Shown piece by piece: positions 6,614 to 12,281 of a DNA stretch of 12,281 bases. Source of the DNA: Rickettsiales bacterium (GTDB lineage: Bacteria; Pseudomonadota; Alphaproteobacteria; TMED127); contig NZGH01000043.1 in the NCBI GenBank assembly GCA_002690875.1, forward strand, positions 1-12,281, written 5' to 3'. Within the stretch, counting starts at the first letter, position 1; the number at the start of each line of letters is the position of its first letter. A program made the translations under genes and the position numbers. Under the pieces are notes generated by a model. The model made no database searches. It worked only from the letters and a program-made list of their open reading frames with translations, and was not told the origin of the DNA.

Positions 6614-6631
6614 CTTTGCTATTTAGCAAAG
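6614..6631. repeat. 18-bp palindrome, copy 3, within 28-bp direct repeat copy B (6602-6629)
   Basis: CTTTGCTATTTAGCAAAG is identical to the copy in the integrase leader (532-549). It forms the end of the 28-bp repeat 6602-6629 and is followed by another GGCAAAC at 6640. It lies about 50 bp upstream of the -10 box assigned to the Rep gene, a plausible operator or initiator-binding position. Confidence 0.7.
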
Positions 6632-6769
6632 TAGTTATCGGCAAACATAATCAACATTGCCTCAAATAAAACAAGTGTGACTTTATAATCCTTATAAATA
6701 CTTACTCATACACTCAGAGCCCCTTTACTCAAGTGAATGTTTTTACAATTTATAAGAAAGTCATAAGCA

Positions 6770-7441
6770 ATGTTAAACAATGCTATTAGGTATTCTTTGC
6801 CTTCTTTACAGAGTTTGAATAAAAGTATCTTCAAGATAAAAGCACTTGATTACTTATCAAAAATGAATCAGCCAATAAAGAAAGTAAGTGATCTAACCAA
6901 AACAGAAAAAGAAAGATTATCAATAGCCGACTTCTTTCATGATTTAGAAACAGAAGGTAGACGATTGTATATGCTTACCCTTACATACAATTATGGAAAT
7001 AAAAAAGAAGAACATCAAAAGATCATGGCTGAAAAGACATCAATACATTTTTATCAATATTCTTTACTACCTCATTTAACAAATAAGAAAAACTTTTATA
7101 GACAACCAGATCTTCCAATATGTTTTTCGTTTCTAGATGACCAACCTTACGAGAGAAAAAGAGTAGGTATTCATTCTCATATGATTATGGCTGTGAAGAA
7201 TACGATTGATTTAGGGTTACAAAAATTAAAGGGTTTTTTATTACCTCATGAAATAGTCAAAATGAATATGCCAAAAAATAGTATTCAACAAGAAAATGGT
7301 ATGCGAAGTATTGATCGAATCAGGAGCTTTGATATTCAAAGATGTGAAAGAGGTGAAGTTGTAACTTTATATGCTTCTAAAAGTATTCAGAAATACCCAG
7401 AATATAAAGTATTTGGTTACAAAAAGATTATAAATAGATAG
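6770..7441 (+). CDS. HUH-type Rep endonuclease (replication initiator-like)
   Basis: The protein has 223 aa. The three motifs of rolling-circle HUH endonucleases are in order: YMLTLTYNY (67-75, motif 1), VGIHSHMIMA (132-141, His135-Ser-His137 metal-binding motif 2) and VVTLYASKSIQK (197-208, motif 3 with Tyr201 nucleophile and Lys204, Y-x-x-K). One Tyr in motif 3 is typical of Rep or small relaxases. Such proteins nick one strand at an origin and become covalently joined to the 5' end. The repeat-rich region just upstream (6236-6769) is a natural origin candidate. The ribosome site is weak. The protein is short and has no helicase domain, so host helicase would be needed. A relaxase or transposase role is the alternative. 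Confidence 0.65.
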   Translation: MLNNAIRYSLPSLQSLNKSIFKIKALDYLSKMNQPIKKVSDLTKTEKERLSIADFFHDLETEGRRLYMLTLTYNYGNKKEEHQKIMAEKTSIHFYQYSLLPHLTNKKNFYRQPDLPICFSFLDDQPYERKRVGIHSHMIMAVKNTIDLGLQKLKGFLLPHEIVKMNMPKNSIQQENGMRSIDRIRSFDIQRCERGEVVTLYASKSIQKYPEYKVFGYKKIINR

Positions 7442-7557
7442 TAATAAGAAGTGATTAAAAATATACCTGAAATTGCACTACTGCGAGTACATGAATATGC
7501 TGTGTAACCTTTTACATTATTTATATTTGAAAAACAACTGACACCAACGAGGACACA
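7442..7557 (+). other. Short intergenic spacer, no clear gene
   Basis: Only an 18-codon GTG-started ORF is present, which I do not consider real. A good GAGG ribosome site (7549-7552) for the next gene lies at the right end. Confidence 0.4.
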
Positions 7558-7722
7558 ATGCAAGACAATCAACTACCACATTCAACTGAATCATTATCTC
7601 TAAAGATATGGCCACAACTAAAAGAGAACATTTTAAGAAGTGCTAATTATCACAAGTTGAAACCATCTACATTGGCGAAAATAATTCTTGAAAAGAACAT
7701 AGGAAATTATTTACCAAAGTGA
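7558..7722 (+). CDS. Ribbon-helix-helix (CopG/Arc-like) small DNA-binding protein
   Basis: This 54-aa ORF has a good Shine-Dalgarno (GAGG at 7549-7552, 5 nt before ATG). Residues 12-52 fit the ribbon-helix-helix fold: strand SLSLKIW, helix PQLKENILRSANYH, the LKPSTLAKIIL turn and helix, ending KNIGNYL. Such proteins act as dimeric repressors or as relaxase/Rep accessory factors. Placement right after the HUH gene suggests control of replication or copy number, perhaps at the repeats in 6236-6769 (inference). Its stop overlaps the next ATG (TGATG, 7720-7724). Confidence 0.7.
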   Translation: MQDNQLPHSTESLSLKIWPQLKENILRSANYHKLKPSTLAKIILEKNIGNYLPK

Positions 7723-7829
7723 TGAATAAAAAAATTGATCGTGAAAAAGAGAGAGCTGTAATTGAAAATAATTCTATTCAAAGACTATGTTTTTGTTCAC
7801 TCTCTCTGATCAATCATAGGTGTTCGTAA
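7722..7829 (+). CDS. Possible 35-aa ORF coupled to the RHH gene
   Basis: The ATG at 7722 overlaps the stop of the ribbon-helix-helix gene. The product begins MNKKIDREKERAVIENNSIQ and ends in a Cys-rich tail (CFCSLSLINHRCS). The overlap suggests coupling, but the length and tail make it uncertain. No family recognised. Confidence 0.3.
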   Translation: MNKKIDREKERAVIENNSIQRLCFCSLSLINHRCS

Positions 7830-7844
7830 AGTGGGCTGTGAAAA

Positions 7845-7925
7845 ATGAGTGAAATAGTCAATTTTATTGGTACGCAAAGTCTATTTGAAAAATATACCAA
7901 ATGTACTGGAATGCCGAACCTATGA
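7845..7925 (+). CDS. Possible 26-aa ORF ending in an ATGA overlap
   Basis: The ORF encodes MSEIVNFIGTQSLFEKYTKC and six more residues. Its TGA (7923-7925) overlaps an in-frame ATG (7922) of the next gene. It could be a coupled leader peptide, or the first part of a protein whose continuation at 7922 is reached by a frame change. Confidence 0.3.
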   Translation: MSEIVNFIGTQSLFEKYTKCTGMPNL

Positions 7926-8113
7926 GTAGAGAATTAGATATTCTACGGAGAGAACTTATTGGCACTCGCAATGTAACAACTATGCGAAAAGATTTTTACA
8001 ATTATGGAAACGATCTGAACAAGATCACACAATCATTCATTACTGATGTAAAGAAACAAGCTGAGAAAAAAAAGATGAATAAAGTTTCTCTACTGGCCAT
8101 TATCAGAGATTAA
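7922..8113 (+). CDS. Small helical protein of unknown function
   Basis: From the ATG at 7922 the product is 63 aa (MSRELDILRRELIGTRNVTT and onward); an alternative start at 7901 adds seven residues. I prefer 7922 because of the ATGA overlap with the preceding short ORF. The protein is basic and predicted helical, with a lysine run (KKQAEKKKMNK). The following gene begins one base after its stop. No family recognised. Confidence 0.5.
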   Translation: MSRELDILRRELIGTRNVTTMRKDFYNYGNDLNKITQSFITDVKKQAEKKKMNKVSLLAIIRD

Positions 8114-8114
8114 G

Positions 8115-8498
8115 ATGAATTCAGTTATAGCACTATTAAATCAAAATAAGAGAATCAGACGATTGAAATCGTTTAGAGAATATACAAATACAAAAGAAGA
8201 AAAGTATTTCTATCCAACATCACTAGATAACATGGAAGATTTTTATGCTGTTGAAATACTTGATCTGGTTATCTTGCTGCCGACTAATCTGAAACAAAGT
8301 TTTAAATCAGTTGAAAAAACTATTGCAAGACAAATTAAATGGGAAATGGATAATGGTTTGATTGATGAAAGAGATTATGGTGCTACATATTTGTTTGATC
8401 CAAGAACTCAAGAGATTTACAAATCACCTTATGACATCAATTTTAAAAATACAGAAATAAGAAAGAAGATTGAAAAAGACAGGCTAGAAAATATCTAA
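8115..8498 (+). CDS. Hypothetical protein, 127 aa
   Basis: This is a soluble protein with a basic N-terminus (NQNKRIRRLKSFREY), a hydrophobic strand (AVEILDLVILLP) and a charged C-terminus. No signal peptide, membrane segment or known motif is seen. It starts one base after the preceding stop, so it is probably in the same transcript as 7558-8113. It is the last plus-strand gene before the run of minus-strand genes and may mark the end of the element's core functions. Confidence 0.55.
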   Translation: MNSVIALLNQNKRIRRLKSFREYTNTKEEKYFYPTSLDNMEDFYAVEILDLVILLPTNLKQSFKSVEKTIARQIKWEMDNGLIDERDYGATYLFDPRTQEIYKSPYDINFKNTEIRKKIEKDRLENI

Positions 8499-8521
8499 CT
8501 TAGTTGAGTAACTATTTCATT

Positions 8522-8887
8522 TTACTTTGCATTAGCACAAGCAAATTTCATTTCAAGATACATACTTGTATTTGGTTGTGGGTAATGAAATGCATCAGGA
8601 ACGAGTGAAAGTGATATTTCTCCTTTACCCATCGGTTGGTTGTATATAGTCAAAGTCGTAACTACTACCCTTTCTTCTATACAATCAACTTTAGATTTAA
8701 AGATAGTTGAGGAAGTTATTGATGGCGTATCATGCAAAGACCAATAATAAACAAGTCCATTACGTTCATTTATATTATCAACATCAATATAAACGGAAAA
8801 ACTCTCATCTTCACCAATTTTCTTCCAATTAAAAGCAAATCCATTAATAGAAAAACAAAGTAAGGTAAGTAGTAATAGTTTTTTCAT
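8522..8887 (-). CDS. Secreted surface-adhesin-E-like protein
   Basis: The protein has 121 aa with a clear Sec signal peptide (MKKLLLLTLLCFSINGFA, cleavage near residue 18). The mature part has the pattern of the adhesin-E-like family: WKKIGEDESFSVYIDVDNI, then YYWSLHD, a KVDC cysteine, TIYNQPMGKGE, a P-x-x-F-x-Y-P region and a final C in KFACAN. The two cysteines probably form a disulfide in the periplasm or at the surface. Its ATG directly follows the stop of a small upstream ORF. The family is annotated by similarity and its exact function is usually unknown. It could be element cargo or host DNA. Confidence 0.65.
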   Translation of the reverse strand: MKKLLLLTLLCFSINGFAFNWKKIGEDESFSVYIDVDNINERNGLVYYWSLHDTPSITSSTIFKSKVDCIEERVVVTTLTIYNQPMGKGEISLSLVPDAFHYPQPNTSMYLEMKFACANAK

Positions 8888-9001
8888 TTAATTAAACAAC
8901 CGATCAACTCTCCAAGGAACAGAGGCAACGTAGAGTTTTAAAAGAACTGTTGTCGTTAAAAAAACAATCCCTAGTGTTTTACATCCAAATAGTCTTTTCA
9001 T
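8888..9001 (-). CDS. Possible 37-aa membrane peptide upstream of the adhesin-like gene
   Basis: From ATG 9001 the ORF encodes MKRLFGCKTLGIVFLTTTVL, continues LKLYVASVPWRVDRLFN, and is one probable membrane segment with basic flanks. Its TAA (8890-8888) abuts the next ATG (8887) with no gap, which suggests coupling. A TTG-started extension to 9070 exists but has no ribosome site. No family recognised. Confidence 0.4.
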   Translation of the reverse strand: MKRLFGCKTLGIVFLTTTVLLKLYVASVPWRVDRLFN

Positions 9002-9150
9002 TTTTACTAAACTTTTATCTTTAAAAACGCACAGAACAAATATATGCCTATAAGCATAACTTGATTTCAATCTTACTTGTTATTTCTTGTTTAACTAATC
9101 GGTAAGGAGCATCCTGTATTGACACTTACAATTCAAAGATCATAGACATG

Positions 9151-9185
9151 ATTATATTTAAATGATAGATTTTGATTTAAATCAA
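9151..9185 (-). promoter_or_regulatory. FNR/Anr-type box with nearby TATAAT
   Basis: TTGATTTAAATCAA (9172-9185) is a perfect match to the FNR/Anr consensus TTGAT-N4-ATCAA, within an 18-bp perfect palindrome (9170-9187). On the minus strand a consensus TATAAT (9156-9151) follows. The box centre would be near -35 rather than the classical -41.5, so activation is uncertain. The targets downstream on that strand are the 8888-9001 ORF and the adhesin-like gene; no plus-strand gene follows. Confidence 0.5.
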
Positions 9186-9221
9186 AACTTTTATCCATCT
9201 CAAATGAATACATCGAGGGGA

Positions 9222-9485
9222 TTATTTAAGTTGCTTGAAAACTTTTATTAATTCTGTAAGTTTTTCTTCCATTTCTGTTTTATTTAAGGCTTGTTTAAAG
9301 CAACACTTCAAATGCTTTTCTAGCACTTTTGACTCAACTCGAACTAATCCAGATTTTGCAGCTTTTATTTGATTAATTATGTCCATACAGTATCTCTTTT
9401 CTTCAATCATCTGATGGATACCACGTATTTGCCCCTCAATTCTTCTAAGAGCAATTAAATTATCTGCGTGATCTGGGTGACTCAT
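9222..9485 (-). CDS. csoR: CsoR-family copper-sensing repressor
   Basis: This is an all-helical metal-responsive repressor of 87 aa. The family signature LRRIEGQIRGIHQMIEEKRY is followed by the Cu(I) ligands in CsoR spacing: Cys33, His58 and Cys62 (25 and 4 residues apart, as in Mycobacterium CsoR Cys36/His61/Cys65). The RcnR-type N-terminal ligand set is not evident (although His3 and His6 occur), so Cu(I) is the likely signal. Metal binding releases the tetramer from DNA. It is the last gene of the 10881-9222 operon, 3 bp after the MerT-like stop and without a strong ribosome site, so it is probably translationally coupled. It likely autoregulates at the operator near 10872-10897. Confidence 0.88.
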   Translation of the reverse strand: MSHPDHADNLIALRRIEGQIRGIHQMIEEKRYCMDIINQIKAAKSGLVRVESKVLEKHLKCCFKQALNKTEMEEKLTELIKVFKQLK

Positions 9486-9488
9486 AAA

Positions 9489-9854
9489 TTAAATAATTTC
9501 TGGAATAATATAAGTAAAAAAAGTTGCAAAAAGAAGTATACCACTTGAGAAATAAAAAATAATTCTTGATTGCCTTCTTAGGCGGGTACATTTTTGACCT
9601 AAGTCAGGGTCAATAGGACAAGATGCAAATGATGCCTTATAATTAAAAAAACCAGCAATACCCATCATTAAAAAAGCTATAAATGTCAGTTCAATTTTAT
9701 AAATTGATAGCGTAATCAAAAAGGGGAAAACACTAACAAAGCTCGCAAAACTTGCTCCCGCGCCTAACATTACAAATACCGCTGGCAACGCACAACATAG
9801 TAGCGTAGATGATGACGTAAATAACGAAAAAACACTGCTAATACTATCTTTCAT
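9489..9854 (-). CDS. MerT-like metal transport membrane protein
   Basis: The protein has 121 aa and about three to four hydrophobic segments. TM1 contains a vicinal Cys pair, LLCCALPAVFVMLGAGA (Cys20-Cys21), as in MerT. A loop before the last TM holds Cys79 and Cys89 (CPIDPDLGQKC), comparable to the cytosolic Cys pair of MerT. MerT moves Hg(II) inward, receiving it from MerP. With CsoR as neighbour and no merR or merA in view, the substrate here is more likely copper or another thiophilic metal (inference). Its ATG overlaps the HMA-gene stop by one base (TAATG at 9856-9852). Confidence 0.75.
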   Translation of the reverse strand: MKDSISSVFSLFTSSSTLLCCALPAVFVMLGAGASFASFVSVFPFLITLSIYKIELTFIAFLMMGIAGFFNYKASFASCPIDPDLGQKCTRLRRQSRIIFYFSSGILLFATFFTYIIPEII

Positions 9855-10261
9855 TACAATTCGATGATTTTCATATCAACTGGTGTTTGCCCATTCGCAG
9901 TAATTTTTTCTTTTATATTGTCAAAACTGATTTTGTAACCCCTAATATAAGCAATAAGCACTTTACCAACTTCAAGATCCACATCTATTTTTTTTACATT
10001 CTTGTTTTTCATAAAAGTTTTTTGTATTCCTCGGGCGCAGAAATCGCAAACCATACCATTTACATTTACGACAGCAATTTTTTCCCCTTTAACAAGATCT
10101 TTTGTAAATTTAAGATACTTTTGCTCCTCAATTTCAAACTGCTCTCCTGCGGCAGACTCCATGCCTTGATCCATACTCACTGAACCATGGTCATCATTGT
10201 GATTTGTAGCTAATCCAATACTAGAAAATATTAATGACGATACAAAAAGAATTTTTTTCAT
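9854..10261 (-). CDS. Periplasmic HMA-domain (MerP-like) metal-binding protein
   Basis: The protein has 135 aa. A signal peptide (MKKILFVSSLIFSSIGLA, cleavage near 18) leads to a His/Met/Asp-rich linker (HNDDHGSVSMDQGM) that may bind metal, then a heavy-metal-associated domain (~60-135) with NVNGMVCDFCARGIQKTF. Cys72 and Cys75 form the M-x-C-x-x-C site, giving a soluble periplasmic metallochaperone. It has a good ribosome site (GGGAG, 7 nt before ATG) and lies 14 bp after the outer-membrane-like gene. It is expected to hand metal to the MerT-like protein encoded next. The MVCDFCA form resembles Cu/Hg carriers; the metal is not certain. Confidence 0.8.
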   Translation of the reverse strand: MKKILFVSSLIFSSIGLATNHNDDHGSVSMDQGMESAAGEQFEIEEQKYLKFTKDLVKGEKIAVVNVNGMVCDFCARGIQKTFMKNKNVKKIDVDLEVGKVLIAYIRGYKISFDNIKEKITANGQTPVDMKIIEL

Positions 10262-10275
10262 TACAGGCTCCCTAT

Positions 10276-10881
10276 TTAAAAACGTTGTACAAAATGTAAA
10301 TCTAATTTTTTATCATTATCGTATCCAATCTCTAACAGAGAGTCTCCTTTAAAAAATTTTAAAATTGGATAAAAATGGTTCTTGTTCATAAGACTATTTT
10401 TTTTAGATTTAAGCATTATCCATGTATGAAAATCGCCATACTCTCCAATGTATGGAGTGATCCCCACCACAAAATATCTTTCATGAAACTTTGAGCCAAA
10501 AAAACTATTTTGAATGCCCTTGAAACCCAAAAAGTATCTCCTTGTTTCCCAATCTCCTTGAACGCCATAACTAAAGTTTCTCGTGTCATTTAAACCCAAA
10601 CTAGAAATAAAATAAAAGTTGGCTTGAGATTTTTTTGTGTTTTTACGAAATAACAACTGTGTATATCTAAGCAAACCATAAGAAGTAGTAAATGTTTTAT
10701 CACCCAAAATCTCAATGCCAAAGGACCGCTTAAATGAGGGAGAATAATGAACGTATACTGAATCCTTCGAATCATCTGAGAGAGTCATAAAAGTAAAAGA
10801 ATCCGTATAAGAAATTGGCCTTGCACAAGCTGTGGAAACTGATAGGACAATAACTATTAAACTTGATATTAATATACCCAT
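10276..10881 (-). CDS. Predicted outer-membrane/periplasmic protein of the metal operon
   Basis: I choose ATG 10881 (201 aa), because it begins a normal signal peptide (MGILISSLIVIVLSVSTACA, cleavage before RPIS). The upstream ATG at 10971 would put 30 odd residues before it and cross the promoter. The mature protein is rich in aromatic beta strands (SVYVHYSPSFKRSFGIEIL, YGLLRYTQLLFRK, SQANFYFISSLGL, FLGFKGIQ, YFVVGITPYIG, LEIGYDNDKKLDLHFVQRF) and ends in Phe, which suggests an outer-membrane barrel. From memory, similar proteins (HYSP and SQANxYxxSxLG motifs) accompany HMA and MerT-like genes in marine gammaproteobacteria; this was not checked. It is the first gene of the CsoR operon. A metal porin or sequestration role is speculative. 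Confidence 0.6.
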   Translation of the reverse strand: MGILISSLIVIVLSVSTACARPISYTDSFTFMTLSDDSKDSVYVHYSPSFKRSFGIEILGDKTFTTSYGLLRYTQLLFRKNTKKSQANFYFISSLGLNDTRNFSYGVQGDWETRRYFLGFKGIQNSFFGSKFHERYFVVGITPYIGEYGDFHTWIMLKSKKNSLMNKNHFYPILKFFKGDSLLEIGYDNDKKLDLHFVQRF

Positions 10882-10917
10882 AGTGGATATGGTATATTTT
10901 AAGACTATAATTGTCAA
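10872..10917 (-). promoter_or_regulatory. Promoter with candidate CsoR operator for the metal operon
   Basis: On the minus strand TTGACA (10917-10912) is followed after 17 nt by TACCAT (10894-10889). A 7-bp inverted repeat ATATACC (10872-10878) / GGTATAT (10891-10897), with a 12-nt centre, overlaps the -10 box and the ATG at 10881. An operator there would block initiation, as expected for CsoR. If this promoter is right, the mRNA is nearly leaderless; a more distant start site is the alternative. Confidence 0.45.
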
Positions 10918-11015
10918 AAAAATGAAAGAACTTAATGAACTGAATCTTAAACACGGACAGTTAACATACACAAAGAGAGTTCACACACAGATTGTATGAG
11001 TTATACCTACTTGGT

Positions 11016-11195
11016 TTACTGTGCAATCTCTTTGTCAAAGGTGTAAATATTTTTGTTTGAAACAAAATTTACTAATTTAAAACCTTCAGTATCTTAGTAC
11101 CTGTCGGAAACTTTTGCATAACCATATTCTTCAACGTATTTTTGATTTGTTAACCTCTTTGTTAACTCATTTTCATAATTTGATTTAATTGGATC
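11016..11195 (-). pseudogene. Possible decayed coding remnant
   Basis: One minus-strand frame reads DPIKSNYENELTKRLTNQKY and VEEYGYAKVSDRY, hits a TAA, then continues DTEGFKLVNFVSNKNIYTFD to a final TAA at 11016. The protein-like composition on both sides of the stop suggests a degraded gene, and further stops lie upstream in the same frame. In AT-rich DNA this could be chance. No family recognised. Confidence 0.3.
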
Positions 11196-11374
11196 TCAAT
11201 AGAATACTAATGCTCATAGATCATTAATTTTTTTTTTGATAACTTATTTTTAATATAATCTGTGCTTCTGCTTTTTAACCAATTATGTTAAAAGAAACAG
11301 TTTGCATCTTTGTATCACTGCAAAACTAATATACGAGCATTTTGATTTTAAATTATTTTTATACCATTAGAGCT
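11196..11374. other. Non-coding AT-rich stretch, nothing recognised
   Basis: No ORF with a start and ribosome site, no tRNA and no clear repeat was found. All frames carry frequent stops. It lies between two decayed genes and may itself be gene remnant. Confidence 0.4.
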
Positions 11375-11659
11375 TTAATGTTTAGTTAAGATTTCCGTGA
11401 ACTCATCTCCATCAAATTGGATAGTTACATTGTTTTTACCCCAACTTAATATCCTCGAATTTCTCTAAAAATTCCTGGCAAATATGAAACGAAGCATGGT
11501 TTCTACAAGTGGGGTAATAATTCCCAGCTAATGACATTTTATTTTCATGCTGTTAGAAATTGCAACAGAATGTTTTTTATTTTCTGCGAATTTATTTTTA
11601 ACACTTGCACATGATGATAAGAAAATTGTTGTAACGAATAGAATGATTATTTTGTTCAT
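11375..11659 (-). pseudogene. Lipoprotein gene broken by two frameshifts
   Basis: ATG 11659 follows a good ribosome site (AAGGAGA, 7 nt before). The first frame gives a lipoprotein signal peptide with lipobox LSSC (MNKIIILFVTTIFLSSCASV) and stops at 11528 after 43 codons. The frame beginning ATGTCATTAGCTGGG overlaps this end and continues MSLAGNYYPTCRNHASFHIC, then QEFLEKFEDIKLG. After a GGGG run the third frame continues KNNVTIQFDGDEFTEILTKH to a stop at 11375. Joining the three gives a ~95-aa secreted lipoprotein. The shifts fall at A- and G-rich runs, so either true decay or sequencing errors could explain them. If the first ORF is expressed alone, it is a 43-aa lipopeptide. Confidence 0.55.
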
Positions 11660-11671
11660 GTATTGATCTCC

Positions 11672-12241
11672 TTATAAACAGCTGTACACAGTTGAAACTC
11701 CGATGCCCAACTGATTACTAATTTTCTTTATGCCAATACCTTGTTCTCTAAGTAACTTAACTGCACTTTTTAGGTTCTCAGTAACGATAGTAGGGCGACC
11801 GAATTTAACACCATTTCTTCTGGCTCTTTCAACTCCAGCTTTGGATCTCTCGGTAATAATTGATCGTTCTAATTCATAAAGTGAACCAAGAACAGTAAGA
11901 AAGAATTTACCAGTAGGAGTTGAAGTATCAATTTTCTCCCTGATAATTACCAATTCAATGTTTAAGTCTTTAAGAATTTCAACTGTTTCTAAGAGATGTT
12001 TTACTGATCTTGAAAGCCTAGAAAGATCGTAAACATATAGTCTTTGAAATTTATTTTTACGAGCATCACAGATTAACTGCTGTAAACCATCTCGTTTGGT
12101 TTGTACTCCAGAAACTGCATGATCTTGATAAAAGTGACCAATACTATCTGTATTTCTGGTTGCTTCTCTCTCGATTGAGATTTTTTGATTTTCTAAATGT
12201 TGGTCTGTGGTGCTAACACGAATATATGCAACTGATTTCAT
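11672..12241 (-). CDS. Small serine recombinase (resolvase/invertase family)
   Basis: The protein has 189 aa, the usual length. The catalytic domain is intact: AYIRVSTTDQ (Arg8, Ser10 nucleophile), YDLSRLSRS (Asp72, Arg75, Arg78), then the long E-helix GSLYELERSIITERSKAGVE leading to RRNGVKFGRP. A Hin/Pin-type HTH (residues ~155-189, IKKISNQLGIGVSTVY) ends the protein a few residues short of typical relatives. GGAG lies 7 nt before the ATG. No transposase or inverted terminal repeats are in view, so resolution or inversion, not transposition, is the likely reaction. The target site is not identified. Its last codons hold the ribosome site of the broken lipoprotein gene. Confidence 0.92.
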   Translation of the reverse strand: MKSVAYIRVSTTDQHLENQKISIEREATRNTDSIGHFYQDHAVSGVQTKRDGLQQLICDARKNKFQRLYVYDLSRLSRSVKHLLETVEILKDLNIELVIIREKIDTSTPTGKFFLTVLGSLYELERSIITERSKAGVERARRNGVKFGRPTIVTENLKSAVKLLREQGIGIKKISNQLGIGVSTVYSCL

Positions 12242-12281
12242 TTCCTAACTCCTTGATTTTGCTCATGATTTCACAAAATAA

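Larger units (their letters stand above)
6236..6769. promoter_or_regulatory. 534-bp regulatory or origin-like region between operon and rep gene
   Basis: The plus strand holds no convincing gene here. It contains GGCAAAC four times in the same orientation (6245, 6581, 6602, 6640), two copies of a 28-bp repeat (6245-6272, 6602-6629) that include the 18-bp palindrome, and an inverted pair TTGAGGCAA (6577-6585) / TTGCCTCAA (6657-6665). A TATAAT at 6684-6689 points to the Rep gene. The position directly upstream of a HUH replication protein suggests an origin or its control region (inference). Minus-strand small ORFs occupy 6305-6509. Confidence 0.5.

Noticed and set aside
6257..6631. CRISPR array or terminator from the repeated palindrome
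   Set aside because: There are too few copies, no regular spacing and no cas genes; no T-run follows the hairpins, so Rho-independent termination is unlikely.
8501..8514. Terminator between the convergent genes at 8498 and 8522
   Set aside because: Only a 5-bp stem TAGTT/AACTA with an AT-rich flank; too weak to call.
9887..10183. Plus-strand ORF of 98 codons opposite the HMA gene
   Set aside because: Phe/Ile/Asn/Tyr-rich antisense of a gene with clear signal peptide and metal site.
10882..10971. Longer N-terminus for the outer-membrane-like protein (start at 10971)
   Set aside because: It would place 30 residues with a second hydrophobic stretch before a normal signal peptide and cross the TTGACA promoter; no good ribosome site.
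12213..12266. Short minus-strand frame overlapping the resolvase start
   Set aside because: It overlaps the resolvase by 29 bp and has no family features; it may be the end of a gene outside the window but cannot be supported.

Overview
The window is AT-rich bacterial DNA holding a tRNA-associated integrative element, followed by a metal-handling operon and a resolvase. The tRNA-Thr sequence, the Grx4-type glutaredoxin, the CsoR/MerT/MerP-like genes and the FNR-type box fit a proteobacterium, probably an AT-rich (perhaps marine) gammaproteobacterium. That assignment is an inference and was not searched.

Left edge (1-576). The 3' end of a monothiol glutaredoxin gene runs into the 3' half of a tRNA-Thr(TGT) gene on the minus strand (220-264). 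The matching 5' half lies on the plus strand at 381-417. Put together, the halves give a complete cloverleaf split exactly in the 7-nt anticodon loop CTTGTAA. Each half is joined to non-tRNA DNA carrying a near-identical 16-bp motif, 60-69 bp from the core. These look like the two junctions (attL/attR) of one element, but they sit side by side in inverted orientation, so a rearrangement or misassembly must be considered.

Element body (about 418-8500). A tyrosine integrase (577-1848) is followed by an intact but divergent tRNA-Thr(TGT) (1868-1944) that could replace the disrupted host tRNA. Next comes a tight operon: an HU-like protein without DNA-binding arms, a 490-aa protein resembling DUF4338/DruA, a putative HTH protein, a 426-aa protein with a sliding-clamp-like region and coiled coil, and a small membrane protein. 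A 534-bp non-coding region (6236-6769) with repeated GGCAAAC motifs, two copies of an 18-bp palindrome and minus-strand small ORFs precedes a HUH-type Rep endonuclease gene (6770-7441). The same palindrome lies in the integrase leader, suggesting shared control of integration and replication. A ribbon-helix-helix protein and several small unknown genes follow. The whole resembles small self-replicating, tRNA-carrying satellites or tycheposon-like elements.

Right part (8522-12241), all on the minus strand. There is a periplasmic adhesin-E-like protein with a possible small membrane protein upstream, a perfect FNR-type box, and a four-gene metal operon (outer-membrane-like protein, MerP-like HMA protein, MerT-like permease, CsoR repressor) with a promoter and a candidate operator. 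A gene-poor stretch holds two decayed genes, one a lipoprotein with two frameshifts, and then a small serine recombinase. The element's right boundary is not recognised in the window, so it is unclear whether the metal operon is cargo or chromosome.
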